IMG/VR virus record: IMGVR_UViG_3300029259_000438
Span: 1-31,198 of that record
Direction: 5' to 3' (one strand)
DNA length: 31,198 bases
From: a virus
A program made the translations under genes and the position numbers. The notes below the pieces were generated by a model. It did not search any database. It was not told the DNA's origin and saw nothing but the letters and a program-made list of their open reading frames with translations. This document shows, one piece after another, positions 5,682 through 16,000 of the stretch (the first letter of the stretch is position 1; the number at the start of each line of letters is the position of its first letter).

Positions 5682-6913
5682 TGGTTAAAACTCCAACGGG
5701 TTTATCATCTTTAAACCCAACAAAATCTTCTGAAAATTCTCCTGGAGGTATTTTTGCAGCTAGGGTAAGACATGCTTTATTAGATGATAAACAATACCCA
5801 CAAGTATTTAAGGATTTTGGAGAGTGGAGTTCTTTAGGTTGTGTTTTTTTTGATAAACTCAATTCCCCTAACGCAAACCCAGACTTCACATCTTCTAATT
5901 TTGCAATTCCTCTTTTTCCATTTAATTCTTCAATACCCCTAAAAAATGAAATCATTTACATTATGTCTTTACCTAACAGTAATATTCAGTCTGATGTTAA
6001 TGATACAATATACTACTATTTTCAACCAATTAACATATGGAATAGTACACACCATAATGCTATTCCTGATCCTATTAATGGTAACTCTTCCCCAAATAGT
6101 CAAACTCAAGATTACGAACAAACCTCTATAGGTTCAGTTAGAAGAGTAACTGATGGTGGGACTGAAATAGATTTAGGGTTAGGATTTCAAGAAAAGCTAA
6201 GTATAAGAAATCTTCAACCTTATATAGGAGATTTAATACATCAAGGTAGGTGGGGTCAATCTATTAGATTTGGTTCAACCTTCAATGGGGCTAAAATACC
6301 AAACCCATGGTCAAATATTGGTGAAGATGGAGATCCTATTACTATAATAAAAAATGGACAACATGAGGAATCTACTGAGCCTTGGATTCCTCAAGTAGAA
6401 GATATTAATACAGATGCTTCTAGTGTATATCTAACAACTACTCAAGAAATCCCAATTGAAGTAGCAAGTAAAGATTATAAATCATATAAATCTGCTCCTG
6501 AATCTCCTAACAAATTTGTAGGAGAACAAATCATACTAAATTCAGGTCGATTACTATTTAATGCTAAAACTGATTCAATTTTACTAACATCACATAATAC
6601 TATTAACTTAAATGCTGTGAATAGTTTAAATGTAGATGCACCTAAATCTGTATTTAATTCAAAAGAAATATATTTAGGAGATAAAAACGCAAATGAGTCT
6701 GTAATATTAGGGGATAAGTTTTTAGGAGATTTTCAAAAACTTTTATTATCTATAATACAATTATCTACAGCATTAACAACACCTATAGGTTCACCTGCTC
6801 CTTATGTACCTAATGCAGCTATACCTGCACCGGCAGCCGATACCCAAATAAAAGCACAAAACATGCTTAATAAAATTGGATCTTATAAATCTAAAGTAAG
6901 TAAAACTAAATAA
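5681..6913 (+). CDS. Baseplate central spike/hub protein, gp5-like
   Basis: This 410-residue structural protein matches the gp5/VgrG type of tail spike. Residues about 20-210 include GGIFAARVRHALLDD, GSVRRVTDGG, YIGDLIHQGRWGQSIRFGS, then DPITIIKNGQ, patterns seen in the OB-fold region of spikes in T4-like phages. Residues about 270-345 (GEQIILNSGRLLFNAKTDS, ILLTSHNTINLNAVNSLNVD) are short repeated strands typical of the triple-stranded beta-helix. The T4 gp5 lysozyme domain is not evident, so wall digestion would have to come from another protein. It is coupled by TAATG at both ends. The C-terminus is helical and Ala/Pro-rich. Confidence 0.83.
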   Translation: MVKTPTGLSSLNPTKSSENSPGGIFAARVRHALLDDKQYPQVFKDFGEWSSLGCVFFDKLNSPNANPDFTSSNFAIPLFPFNSSIPLKNEIIYIMSLPNSNIQSDVNDTIYYYFQPINIWNSTHHNAIPDPINGNSSPNSQTQDYEQTSIGSVRRVTDGGTEIDLGLGFQEKLSIRNLQPYIGDLIHQGRWGQSIRFGSTFNGAKIPNPWSNIGEDGDPITIIKNGQHEESTEPWIPQVEDINTDASSVYLTTTQEIPIEVASKDYKSYKSAPESPNKFVGEQIILNSGRLLFNAKTDSILLTSHNTINLNAVNSLNVDAPKSVFNSKEIYLGDKNANESVILGDKFLGDFQKLLLSIIQLSTALTTPIGSPAPYVPNAAIPAPAADTQIKAQNMLNKIGSYKSKVSKTK

Positions 6914-8853
6914 TGTCAGTAGCTATTTCAAAAATAATAATTTCAAGTATTACTAAAGTAATCAAAAGTACTGCAAAATTTGATATTACTATAGATGAGT
7001 TATTAGAAAAGTTTAAAGAGTCATGCCCCCCAAAACCTGAACTTTTATTAATAGTCCAACAGAAAAACCAAATTCAATCTGCATTAACTACGATTATTGG
7101 TACAGTTGCAACTTTAGAAAAAACTGCAACTACCACTAAAAAAATTATAAAAGGAGTTGGAACAGCAGTTACAGTAATCAAAATCATCCCTTTACCAACT
7201 TCAGTACCTCCAGGAGTTGGTATTCCAGTTAGTATTATTAATGCTTTCACTGCTGGGTTAATGGCACTTGGAAAAGTTCTTGATAGTGCTGAAGGAGCAG
7301 TTTCAATAGTACCACCAGCTGCTAAAACTATTGGAAGATCAGCACAATCAATTCTAAATAAACTACAACTTTTAAATCAGGTAGTAGATAAATGTGCTGT
7401 AGAACTTATAGATAATATAGAATGGAATAAAGATATAACATATCAAGAGGGAGATGTTGTAACTTATAAAATTAGTAATGGTAAACCTAATTATTATTCT
7501 TCACTTATAGGTTCAAACTTAAATGTTCCACCTACTAACTTAACAGTCCCACCTTCATGGTTAATCTCTACAGAGCAAGAAGCAACTAATCAAATAGTAG
7601 GTCAAATTCAAATAGCAGCTTCAACAGCTGGGGCATTTGAAAATATAGGAGTTAATGCGTTGGGTGAAGAGGCTTTACTAGCTAGATTATCTCCTAATTC
7701 TAATGATCCCCTACTTTATAAAGGATTTCAATTAGAAATACAATTTAATAATAATAATACTTATTCATTCCCTCAAAGAAGAATTTTTGGGACAGGTACT
7801 GATGAGCTTATAGATATTATTAACCTCACACAAGATAGTAAGCAGGCAGATTTAGATCCATCAACCATAACAATAACCAATCTAGAAGATGGAGCCTATT
7901 CTTACTCTAATTCAGTACAAATACTAATTGATGAAATTAAATTTAGAATAGACCAATATATTTTAGAAAACCCAATAATAATACCGCCAATCATACCTCC
8001 CGTAGTACCAGTAGTTATTGTTCCTCCTGTAGTCCCAAACAAATCAATACCAACTATTCGAGGATTAACTGGAAATTATGTAGGCGAAGTAGGATATTTA
8101 GTACAATTTAAACAATTAGCAATTTTTAATGAATCTTTAGGAACGGAGGTTGCAACAACCACAATTAAAGTTAGTAAATATATATGGGAAGGTCCTTACC
8201 AAGGAGCAGTTGTTAGCATTTCTGGAGTTTCAAATTCCCCCCAATGGGTTTTTAAAACCGAAACCACTTCTACAAAGGTTGAAAATTTCTCGGTTATATC
8301 AATACCCCGTAACGCAAACCCTGATAACTACACTCGCTTTAAAACATTAATATTTCCAACTATTCCTTTGTCCCCTCCTTTATACCCTCTTTCTCGTGCA
8401 TTGGAAATCATTGAAACTACCCCAGATATTCAAACCATCAACACTAACCCCAACTCCACAAAATACAACAGAATTGGTAGTAATTCTGGAGGTAAAATCA
8501 TATGTAATGAATTACACAACCAGGGATTTTTAAATGGGAAGTTATGGGATGCTGATGAAAGATATGGTGAAATGATGTTTAAAAAGACACCAAAAGCCAT
8601 TATTGGGTACCAAATGTGGGCTAAGTATGTAGTTAAATATATGAGAAATAATCCCCATAATACTAAACATTTATATCGTATTATAAAACCTTGGACTGAA
8701 TATATGGGTTATGAAATGGGGATATTAGATAAACAAAACTATATAGGTAAAATAATGCACAACATAGCAAAACCTCCAACATATTTAATTTTCTATTTAG
8801 GTGGAGGGAAAAAATTGCTTAATTGCATAACCACTAAAAAAATTAAAATATAA
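6913..8853 (+). CDS. Composite virion structural protein, probably baseplate
   Basis: This 646-residue protein has several parts. Residues 1-165 are Ala/Val/Ile/Thr-rich, with a Gly/Pro-rich hydrophobic stretch (LPTSVPPGVGIPVSIINAF) that could contact a membrane or pack inside the hub. Residues 170-350 are beta-rich. Residues 354-378 form a Pro-Ile-Val linker (IIIPPIIPPVVPVVIVPPVV). A C-terminal helical domain, roughly 525-625, contains CNELHNQGFLNGKLWDADE, GYQMWAKYVVKYM and KPWTEYMGYEMG, which I recall from other T4-like marine phage structural proteins. It is coupled to the gp5-like gene by TAATG. The DNA around 8220-8480 is more C-rich than its neighbours, so this part may have been acquired separately. 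Confidence 0.72.
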   Translation: MSVAISKIIISSITKVIKSTAKFDITIDELLEKFKESCPPKPELLLIVQQKNQIQSALTTIIGTVATLEKTATTTKKIIKGVGTAVTVIKIIPLPTSVPPGVGIPVSIINAFTAGLMALGKVLDSAEGAVSIVPPAAKTIGRSAQSILNKLQLLNQVVDKCAVELIDNIEWNKDITYQEGDVVTYKISNGKPNYYSSLIGSNLNVPPTNLTVPPSWLISTEQEATNQIVGQIQIAASTAGAFENIGVNALGEEALLARLSPNSNDPLLYKGFQLEIQFNNNNTYSFPQRRIFGTGTDELIDIINLTQDSKQADLDPSTITITNLEDGAYSYSNSVQILIDEIKFRIDQYILENPIIIPPIIPPVVPVVIVPPVVPNKSIPTIRGLTGNYVGEVGYLVQFKQLAIFNESLGTEVATTTIKVSKYIWEGPYQGAVVSISGVSNSPQWVFKTETTSTKVENFSVISIPRNANPDNYTRFKTLIFPTIPLSPPLYPLSRALEIIETTPDIQTINTNPNSTKYNRIGSNSGGKIICNELHNQGFLNGKLWDADERYGEMMFKKTPKAIIGYQMWAKYVVKYMRNNPHNTKHLYRIIKPWTEYMGYEMGILDKQNYIGKIMHNIAKPPTYLIFYLGGGKKLLNCITTKKIKI

Positions 8854-8877
8854 TATAATAAAAACCAAACAATTTAA

Positions 8878-8885
8878 TATTTATA
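8878..8885 (+). promoter_or_regulatory. Late-promoter-like element TATTTATA
   Basis: AATATTTATAATAGAAATG: the core ends only 6 bases before the ATG at 8892. It is a perfect TATTTATA followed by A-T-A, as at 25439. With such a short distance, a transcript started here would have almost no leader. Confidence 0.58.
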
Positions 8886-8891
8886 ATAGAA

Positions 8892-9230
8892 ATGAAGTCA
8901 TCAGAATTAAAAAAGCTAATTAAAGAGGCAGTAAGAGAAGCAATCCAAGAAGAATTAAAAGAAGTTCTCTTGGAAGCGGTTCGTGCTCCTAAGATTACAA
9001 ATACTGCTGCCCCTTCACAAGTTTTAGAAGCGGTAACATCAGAACAACCTCCATTTTCAAACACCCCTCAACAAAGAGAGGCATATGCAAATATTTTAGG
9101 AGGAATGGAAAGTGGTTTAACAACTAACCAAGTTCCACCAAAGTTTAACCCAACAGGAGGACTACCAGGTGGAGATTTACCTCCAGGTGAGGTAGATATG
9201 AGTCAAATAATGAGTATAATGGGTAAATAA
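8892..9230 (+). CDS. Virion-associated protein with N-terminal SELK helix and LLE-A motif
   Basis: This 112-residue protein starts with a strongly amphipathic helix, MKSSELKKLIKEAVREAI, followed by LKEVLLEAVRAP. Residues L26-L27-E28 before A29 fit the T4 prohead-protease pattern (L/I)-x-E. The same SELK opening occurs in the gene starting at 31004. The C-terminal half is Pro/Gly-rich and flexible (NPTGGLPGGDLPPGEVDM) and ends in a short Met-rich helix. It follows a late-promoter-like element and overlaps the gp25-like gene as TAATG. It could be a baseplate accessory protein or a head-packaged protein. The sequence does not separate these. Confidence 0.72.
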   Translation: MKSSELKKLIKEAVREAIQEELKEVLLEAVRAPKITNTAAPSQVLEAVTSEQPPFSNTPQQREAYANILGGMESGLTTNQVPPKFNPTGGLPGGDLPPGEVDMSQIMSIMGK

Positions 9231-9637
9231 TGGCTAGAATATTAGAAAATAGATTTCCAATTGATTCAGTTGCTCGAAAAGCAGTTGGGTTTGGTTTTCC
9301 CTTAAATGGGCCTGCTGTTTTTGTGCCAACTTATACTACTAGAGAACAAACAAAATCTAATTTAATTAATTATTTATTAACTGATAGAGGGGAAAGAGTA
9401 TTTAACCCTAACTTTGGTGCAGATTTAAGGAGTTTAGTATTTGAAAATATTGTAGATCAAACTTCTGAGGATTTACAATCACGCATTCAAAATGATATTA
9501 CTCTTCTCTTCCCACAAATAATTATAGAACAAATTCAATTTGATAATGATCCTGATTCAAACACTATAAATTTTACACTGACATATCAGATAGAAAATTT
9601 TGGTGTGACAGATGAAATAAATATATTACTACAATAA
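9230..9637 (+). CDS. Baseplate wedge protein, gp25-like
   Basis: This 135-residue protein has the length and pattern of the GPW/gp25 family: NLINYLLTDRGERVFNPNFGADLRSLVFEN near residues 44-73, then paired strands with IIIEQIQFDND and TINFTLTYQI. In contractile injection systems this protein links the wedge to the first sheath ring. It is coupled by TAATG both to the preceding 112-aa gene and to the gp6-like gene, the usual gp25-gp6 order. The N-terminal extension (FPLNGPAVFVPTYTT) is typical of phage versions. Confidence 0.9.
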   Translation: MARILENRFPIDSVARKAVGFGFPLNGPAVFVPTYTTREQTKSNLINYLLTDRGERVFNPNFGADLRSLVFENIVDQTSEDLQSRIQNDITLLFPQIIIEQIQFDNDPDSNTINFTLTYQIENFGVTDEINILLQ

Positions 9638-11499
9638 TGGCTAATTTAAAAAGAGACATAAGGTATATAGATAGAGATTTTAATGAGTTTAGAAACTCAT
9701 TAATAAACTACTCAAAAACCTACTTCCCAAACACATTTAATGATTTTACAGATACCTCTACAGGTATGTTATTTATGGAAATGGCATCCTATGTTGGGGA
9801 TGTTCTATCATTTTATTTAGATAATCAAATTCAGGAAACCTTTATCCAAAAGGCACGACAGCAAGAAAATTTATATCAAATGGCTTATCTTTTAGGCTAT
9901 AAACCAAAAGTAACAACAGTTGCAAGTGTAGATATTGATTTTTACCAACAGGTACCTTCAAAGTTAGAAGGGGGAGTATATGTTCCTGATTTTAATTATG
10001 CCATGATTATTCCTGAAAATACTCAAATAACATCCAATCTAGATGGTACTCAAAATTTTATTATCGAAGATGTTATTGATTTTTCAGCCTCAGGTTCATT
10101 AGACCCTACAACAACTTCAGTATATCAAATTTCAGGTACAACCCCAACATATTATCTTTTAAAAAAGACAAGAAAAGCAATATCAGCAACCATAAATACT
10201 TCAACTTTTACATTTACAGCTTCAAAAAGATTTGATACTAGAAATATAGCTGCAAGTAATATTATAAGCGTATTAGATGCAAAAGATTCGGATGATAATA
10301 CGTGGTATGAAGTTCCTAATATGGCGCAGGAAAACGTATATGATACGATTAGAAACACAAATGCCAGTGACCCAACATATAACTTAGAAGTAGATGCTCC
10401 TTATTTACTTCAATTAAAACAAGTACAAAGAAGATTTACTACTAGATTTATAAGTTCTGGATCTTTAGAACTCCAATTTGGAGCTGGTGCAACTACAAGT
10501 AATGATGAAATAATAGTACCAAACCCAGATAATGTAGGTTTAGGACTGCCATTTGAAAGAGATCAACTAACAACTGCATTCTCTCCTTTAAATTTTATCT
10601 TTACAAACACTTATGGTATTGCTCCCTACAACACAACTTTAACAGTTAGATATTTAACAGGTGGGGGAGTTAGTGCAAATGTAGAATCTGGAACTTTAAC
10701 AGTATTAGATGATACTAATTTTAAATTTATTAATCCTAATTTAGCAAATACAGCACTAGCAAATCAAATATTTGCTTCTGTTTCTTCAAATAATGTTTTA
10801 GCAGCTGATGGTGGGCAAGATGGAGATAGTATAGAGGAACTTAGATTAAATGCTGTTGGTAATTTCCAAAATCAACTACGTACAGTTACTAAGGAAGACT
10901 ATTTAATCAGAACATTATCTATGCCCTCAAATTTAGGAACTATAGCAAAAGCTTATGCTGTGCCTTGCAAAATTACTGAATATCAACCAGGGGAATTACC
11001 AACAATTTTAGATTTATTTATTTTAACTTACAATTCAACTAAGCAGTTAAAAACAGCATCAAAATTAATTAAAAGAAATCTTCAAACATACTTAGCTGAA
11101 TACAGAATGATTAATGATTCTGTTAAAATTAAAGATGCATTTATAATCAATATTGAAGTAATATTTGACATAATTGTATTACCCAACAATAATAATAATG
11201 AAACTATAACAAAATGTATTACTTCACTAACAAATTTATTTAATATAGATAATTGGCAACTTAATGAACCCATTTTAATGAGAGATTTATATATTCTTTT
11301 AGATAAAGTAGAAGGGGTACAAACCGTTAAAAATGTAGTTGTAAATAATCTTACAGGCGAAGATTTAGGTTATAGTGAATACGCATATGATATACCAGGA
11401 GCTACTATAGATGGTGTAATATACCCATCAATAGATCCTATGATTTTTGAAGTTAAATACCCAAATACAGATATTAAAGGTAGAGTAGTACCATTATAA
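9637..11499 (+). CDS. Baseplate wedge protein, gp6-like
   Basis: This 620-residue protein has the N-terminal signature of T4-like gp6 proteins: IRYIDRDFNEFRNSLINY, then TGMLFMEMASYVGDVLSFYL, then AYLLGYKPK. The centre carries the baseplate_J-like region, with RLNAVGNFQNQLRTVTKEDY near residues 405-425, and the C-terminus has IDNWQLNEPILMRDLYILLDK followed by VEGVQTVKNV. In T4 gp6 dimers form the inner iris of the baseplate, with gp25 and gp53. The length is close to T4 gp6 (about 660). The start is fixed by the TAATG overlap with the gp25-like gene. Confidence 0.88.
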   Translation: MANLKRDIRYIDRDFNEFRNSLINYSKTYFPNTFNDFTDTSTGMLFMEMASYVGDVLSFYLDNQIQETFIQKARQQENLYQMAYLLGYKPKVTTVASVDIDFYQQVPSKLEGGVYVPDFNYAMIIPENTQITSNLDGTQNFIIEDVIDFSASGSLDPTTTSVYQISGTTPTYYLLKKTRKAISATINTSTFTFTASKRFDTRNIAASNIISVLDAKDSDDNTWYEVPNMAQENVYDTIRNTNASDPTYNLEVDAPYLLQLKQVQRRFTTRFISSGSLELQFGAGATTSNDEIIVPNPDNVGLGLPFERDQLTTAFSPLNFIFTNTYGIAPYNTTLTVRYLTGGGVSANVESGTLTVLDDTNFKFINPNLANTALANQIFASVSSNNVLAADGGQDGDSIEELRLNAVGNFQNQLRTVTKEDYLIRTLSMPSNLGTIAKAYAVPCKITEYQPGELPTILDLFILTYNSTKQLKTASKLIKRNLQTYLAEYRMINDSVKIKDAFIINIEVIFDIIVLPNNNNNETITKCITSLTNLFNIDNWQLNEPILMRDLYILLDKVEGVQTVKNVVVNNLTGEDLGYSEYAYDIPGATIDGVIYPSIDPMIFEVKYPNTDIKGRVVPL

Positions 11500-11510
11500 T
11501 AATTTAAAAT

Positions 11511-12650
11511 ATGGCAGTTTATAAAATATTCCCAACACAAGATGCTACTCTCTATTCAGAATACCCAAACATGAATACAGGGTTAGATGAAATTATAGAA
11601 GCATCTACTTATGTAAAAAACTCAAAAGGTCAAGTTAGTAGATATTTAGTTAAATTTTCTACAAGTGAAATATCAAATATAATTTCTACCAAAACATCAA
11701 ATGATGAATGGACTGCAAATTTAAGAAATTTCAATGCTGTAGTAACAGGGTTAAATTTAGAAACTCAACTATTATTCTACCCAGTATATGGTAATTGGGG
11801 AATGGGTACTGGTAGGTATTTAGATTCACCTTTAGTAACTAATGGTACCAGTTGGAATTGGTTAGACTACTCAGGCTCAGCTTTATGGCCTATTACTGGA
11901 TTTCCAACTTACGTAACAGCCTCTTGGCAAAATGATGTAGAAGGTGGAGGTAATTGGTACACAGGCTCTAATTTACCATTAAATGTAACTCAATCTCAAA
12001 CATTTACATATGCTAATAATAAAGATATAAATGTAGATGTTAAATCAACAGTTGAAACTTGGTATAGTTATTCTTTAAATGCTGCCAATGGGTTTGAAAA
12101 TAATGGATTTATTGTCAAGCAAACAGATGAGAATGAATTTGTAAATAATTTAAATAATCAAAAAACATTTAGATTTTTTTCAATAGATACTCATACAATT
12201 TATCCCCCTCAGTTAGAGTTTAAATGGAATGATTATACATTTAATACAGGTTCTTCTAAAAATACAATTTTACCCCAAGTAGAAAGCTTTATTTCTATTT
12301 ATAATAATGCTGGTACATACTATTCACAAAGCATTCCTAGATTAAGATTTGCGGCTATGCCAAAATATCCTGATAGAGTATTCCAAACAGCATCTTTATA
12401 TTCAACTAACTACTATCTACCAGAATCCCAATCATTATATGCTGTAAAAGATACAGAAACCAATGAATTTGTAATTGATTTTGATAGTGAATATACAAGA
12501 ATTAGTTCAGATGCAACTTCAAGTTATTTCGATTTATATATGAATGGCTTAGAACCAGAAAGATACTATACTGTTTTAGTTAAAACTTCAATAGGGGGTA
12601 CAACAAAAGTATTTGATGAAGATATTATGTTTAAAGTAGCTAAAGGATAA
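11511..12650 (+). CDS. DNRLRE-like virion structural protein
   Basis: This 379-residue beta-rich protein begins YKIFPTQDATLYSEYPNMN-TG, a DNRLRE-like opening in which a Ser/Thr and Asp-rich beta domain is attached to a surface. Later parts contain SGSALWPITGFP and the closing YLMNGLEPERYYTVLVKTS pattern of a fibronectin-like or jelly-roll strand (written from its frame as YMNGLEPERYYTVLVK). It lies 11 bases after the gp6-like gene. In related phages proteins of this type sit next to the wedge genes and are probably baseplate or fibre-anchor components. Enzymatic activity is not indicated. Confidence 0.72.
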   Translation: MAVYKIFPTQDATLYSEYPNMNTGLDEIIEASTYVKNSKGQVSRYLVKFSTSEISNIISTKTSNDEWTANLRNFNAVVTGLNLETQLLFYPVYGNWGMGTGRYLDSPLVTNGTSWNWLDYSGSALWPITGFPTYVTASWQNDVEGGGNWYTGSNLPLNVTQSQTFTYANNKDINVDVKSTVETWYSYSLNAANGFENNGFIVKQTDENEFVNNLNNQKTFRFFSIDTHTIYPPQLEFKWNDYTFNTGSSKNTILPQVESFISIYNNAGTYYSQSIPRLRFAAMPKYPDRVFQTASLYSTNYYLPESQSLYAVKDTETNEFVIDFDSEYTRISSDATSSYFDLYMNGLEPERYYTVLVKTSIGGTTKVFDEDIMFKVAKG

Positions 12651-12652
12651 AT

Positions 12653-13030
12653 ATGGAAAATTTAAAAAATGTAAAAATTTCTAGACAAGTTTTTGATAAA
12701 GATAAATTTAATGAAACTGTAGATACTACATTCTCACAACTAATACCTTTACCTGATCCATCTTTCTTTGATATTAACTTGGCTACCCTAGAAGATTTTT
12801 GGACATTGTATGATAAGTTTTTTTATATAATACCTAAAGAAGGTGAAATTAATTCTCACATATATTTAATTGAAGAAAGCTCACAATATGTTAATTATAA
12901 CCCCAATCAAGAAGAAATACAAGCATTATTAGAAGAAATTGCAGACTTAAGAGAAGAAAATTTAGAGGTTTATCAAGATTTAGCAAATCAAGCAACTGAA
13001 TTTGCTAAAATCAAAGAAGTAAAAACATAG
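12653..13030 (+). CDS. Small structural or chaperone protein with C-terminal coiled coil
   Basis: This 125-residue acidic protein starts 2 bases after the preceding stop. The first half holds FSQLIPLPDPSFFDI and EDFWTLYDKFFYIIPKEGEI. The last 40 residues form a probable coiled coil (IQALLEEIADLREENLEVYQ). The pattern resembles small proteins next to large fibre genes that act as assembly partners, but that is inference. The giant tail gene follows with its own promoter-like element. Confidence 0.72.
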   Translation: MENLKNVKISRQVFDKDKFNETVDTTFSQLIPLPDPSFFDINLATLEDFWTLYDKFFYIIPKEGEINSHIYLIEESSQYVNYNPNQEEIQALLEEIADLREENLEVYQDLANQATEFAKIKEVKT

Positions 13031-13069
13031 AATGACATTTAATAAAATCCAACTTGGTAAAAAAATATT

Positions 13070-13077
13070 AATTTATA
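13070..13077 (+). promoter_or_regulatory. Late-promoter-like element AATTTATA ahead of giant tail gene
   Basis: ATTAATTTATAAATAGATATG: the core AATTTATA has one mismatch to TATTTATA and ends 7 bases before the ATG at 13085. Position, spacing and flanks match the perfect copies, so I include it with lower certainty. Confidence 0.48.
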
Positions 13078-13084
13078 AATAGAT

Positions 13085-16000
13085 ATGCCATCAACTCCAT
13101 ATAACAATCTTCAATCAACACCCCAAAATAACCCCCAAATTACAGGTTCAGCAGGAGGGCCTACTCAAGGGTATGGGGGTATTGCTGAAGAAACTTTTAC
13201 ATTAAGTAAACCAAACCCAAATGAAGAAACTACTTTTCAAGGTTTAAATGCTTCTCCAACCTCAACTGAATCCCCTTTAATAATTCCTGTAAGTACTTCA
13301 ATTTCTCAAGTTGACCCTAATTCATTATCTAATGAGGGTTTTGAGTTACAAGATCAAAGTATTATACCTAATGAAATAATCCCTTCATCATTTACCCCAG
13401 GGGAAAATTTTGTTGAATTTTTTATATATGATTCTCAAAAAGATTTACTAACATCTAATAACTATTTTTATGAAGATTGGTCAATAACCAACGATACAAA
13501 TAGAGAGCAACTCTCGGGTTCATATGTTGACCCCGTAACAGGTTTAAATGTTATTGAAGCATCTTCTACAACTGTCCCAACTAATGAAATTACTTTAAAC
13601 CCAGGTTTAAATGTTTACAATGAAGGATTTGAGAATGGGGTTGTATATGCCTCTTACAATTTTGTTAACTATGAATTAGGTTCATCTCCCGAGAATACAT
13701 TTTACCTATCTGAAATTTCATCTGATAGAACAGAAATAGCAATTAAGTCTAATATAATACCTTTAACAGATTTTAGAAAAGGATATGATAGCTTAGTTTC
13801 TTCTATAACTACTAATGATTTTTTTGATGAATTTTATGTTAGTTTCTTTGATAATGATTTTGTAATAGCTACTAATCTACAAATAAGCGGTTCACTTCCT
13901 GAAGGGTTAAAGGGTGCTACAATATCAAATGAAACAGTTTATATAAAATTATATGAACCTTTATCTCCAAAATTTACCTTAAAGAGTGAATTATATGTAG
14001 TTTCAAAAGTAGGAGAAAGCCAAGCATATAGAGTTGAATTTCAAGAAGATTTTAGTGAGTTCATTGAACAAGCTAATTATATTAAAGGTCCTAATGTTAA
14101 TATCCCTCTAAAGGATTTAATAAATAACTCTACCACATTAAAATCTTATGATGATTTAACATCAACTCCATCATCTGAATCATTAAATAATTTATTAAAT
14201 ACTTTAAACCAGCGGGGAGTTACAATTACCCCTAACTACTCATATAATACTTTTAATGAATTTATTAATTTTTCTTCTGCTAAAGCTAGGATAAATAATT
14301 TTTATGAAAAAGTATCACAAATTCAATCATATGAGGCTGATATTGAAACATTAACAGGTATAACAGGTTCTAACCCAAACGTTAGTGGGATATCATCAAG
14401 TTTAGCTAGTTTACAAACTAATGTAACAAATCTTATAACTAATTTTGATGGGTATGAGAGTTATTTATATAATAACTCATCATCATTTGCTTATCCAAAA
14501 TCAGGCTCATCCTACCCTTACCCATTACTATCAACTGGAAGTACTGAAGTATTAACATGGTTAGGTAATGACAATGAAAGTTCACAATATTATGGTGGGT
14601 ATGTATTATCTGCTTCTCTATATGATGAAGATAATCAAAACTGGCTCTACTATACCATCCCAGATTTTATAAAAGAAAATTCAACTAATAGTGAATATAT
14701 TGATTTTTCAAATATGGTTGGTCAGTCTTTTGATGAGATTTGGCTTTATACTAAAGCTTTAAGTGAGAGGTATAATACAAGTAATGATCCGGATAAAGGG
14801 ATACCTTTAGATTTAGCAGCAGATGCTATTAAAGGTTTAGGGTTTGAAACTTTTGGTAATAATTATGATAACCAAGATAACTTTATAGGTTTAACAGGTG
14901 AAGATAATGGTAGTTATGTTCCACCTACAGGAAGTGAATTAATAACCCAATATATAGCAGTAAATAGTGGTAGTATTATTAACTATTGGAGTGATGGTTA
15001 TGCTTGGGCTGATTATGTCCAATCTGTAACAGAACCAGGATTTCCATATGCTATTGATAAGGTAAGTAAAGAAATTTATAAACGTCTTTACCACAACATG
15101 GCTTACCTTACTAAAAAGAAAGGTACAATATCTGGGTTAAGACAATTAATTAATATATGGGGGATACCAAATACAATTCTTAGAATTAATGAATTTGGTG
15201 GTAAAAATAGGGATAATAGTAATGATTATGATTTATGGTATAATAGATTTAGTTATGCCTATACACCAGTAGCAAATTCATACCAAGCAAGCTCTTCAGT
15301 CAAAATCCCTTGGATGCCCTTAGAGCGTAATAGGATAGCAGAAGATGAGTATATAGTTCCTGATGGTTTAGCTTTTAGATTTAAAACAACAGGATTCCCA
15401 TCATCAAGTTTTGGTGGTTCTTATTATAGCCAATCATTAGCCGTAAAAAAATCTAATGGTATTAATGACAATAAGTTTGATTGGGGTATTCAATTAATTT
15501 ACGAAAACCAACCTTCAGGCTCATATTCTGGTTCAAATAATAGTGATTATTATGAATATGGAAAAGTAAGATTTTTTATATCAGGGTCAGGTGGTGATGG
15601 AGGTGTAGCACAGTCTGAAGATATCTATTTACCATTTTTTAATAAAGGGTGGTGGAGTGTTTCTTTTCAAAGAAACCAACACGTTTCATCTTCATACCAT
15701 CTAAGAGATACTACCTACACATTACAAGTAGCCAATAATCAATATAATGGAGCTGATGGTAATATTATAGGTTGGACAGGCTCAGTAAATATAAATGTAG
15801 GTCAAGACCAAAATACTTATGGAATTGGAAATTATGGTTCTATTACATACGATGATCCCGCTCCCAATTTTGGATATGGTGTAGGTAATTATGGAGAAGT
15901 AATATATGGGCAAGGGAATATTTCATCATCACTAAATAAAGCTTGGAATGCATTTGGAGTAACTGATGTAGATGGTGTGTATCTTGGGGGTTATATATCT

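Noticed and set aside
5581-5955. 124-aa frame on the minus strand
   Set aside because: It lies antisense across the end of the 114-aa gene and the start of the gp5-like gene, whose protein patterns are clear. No start context or family pattern supports it.
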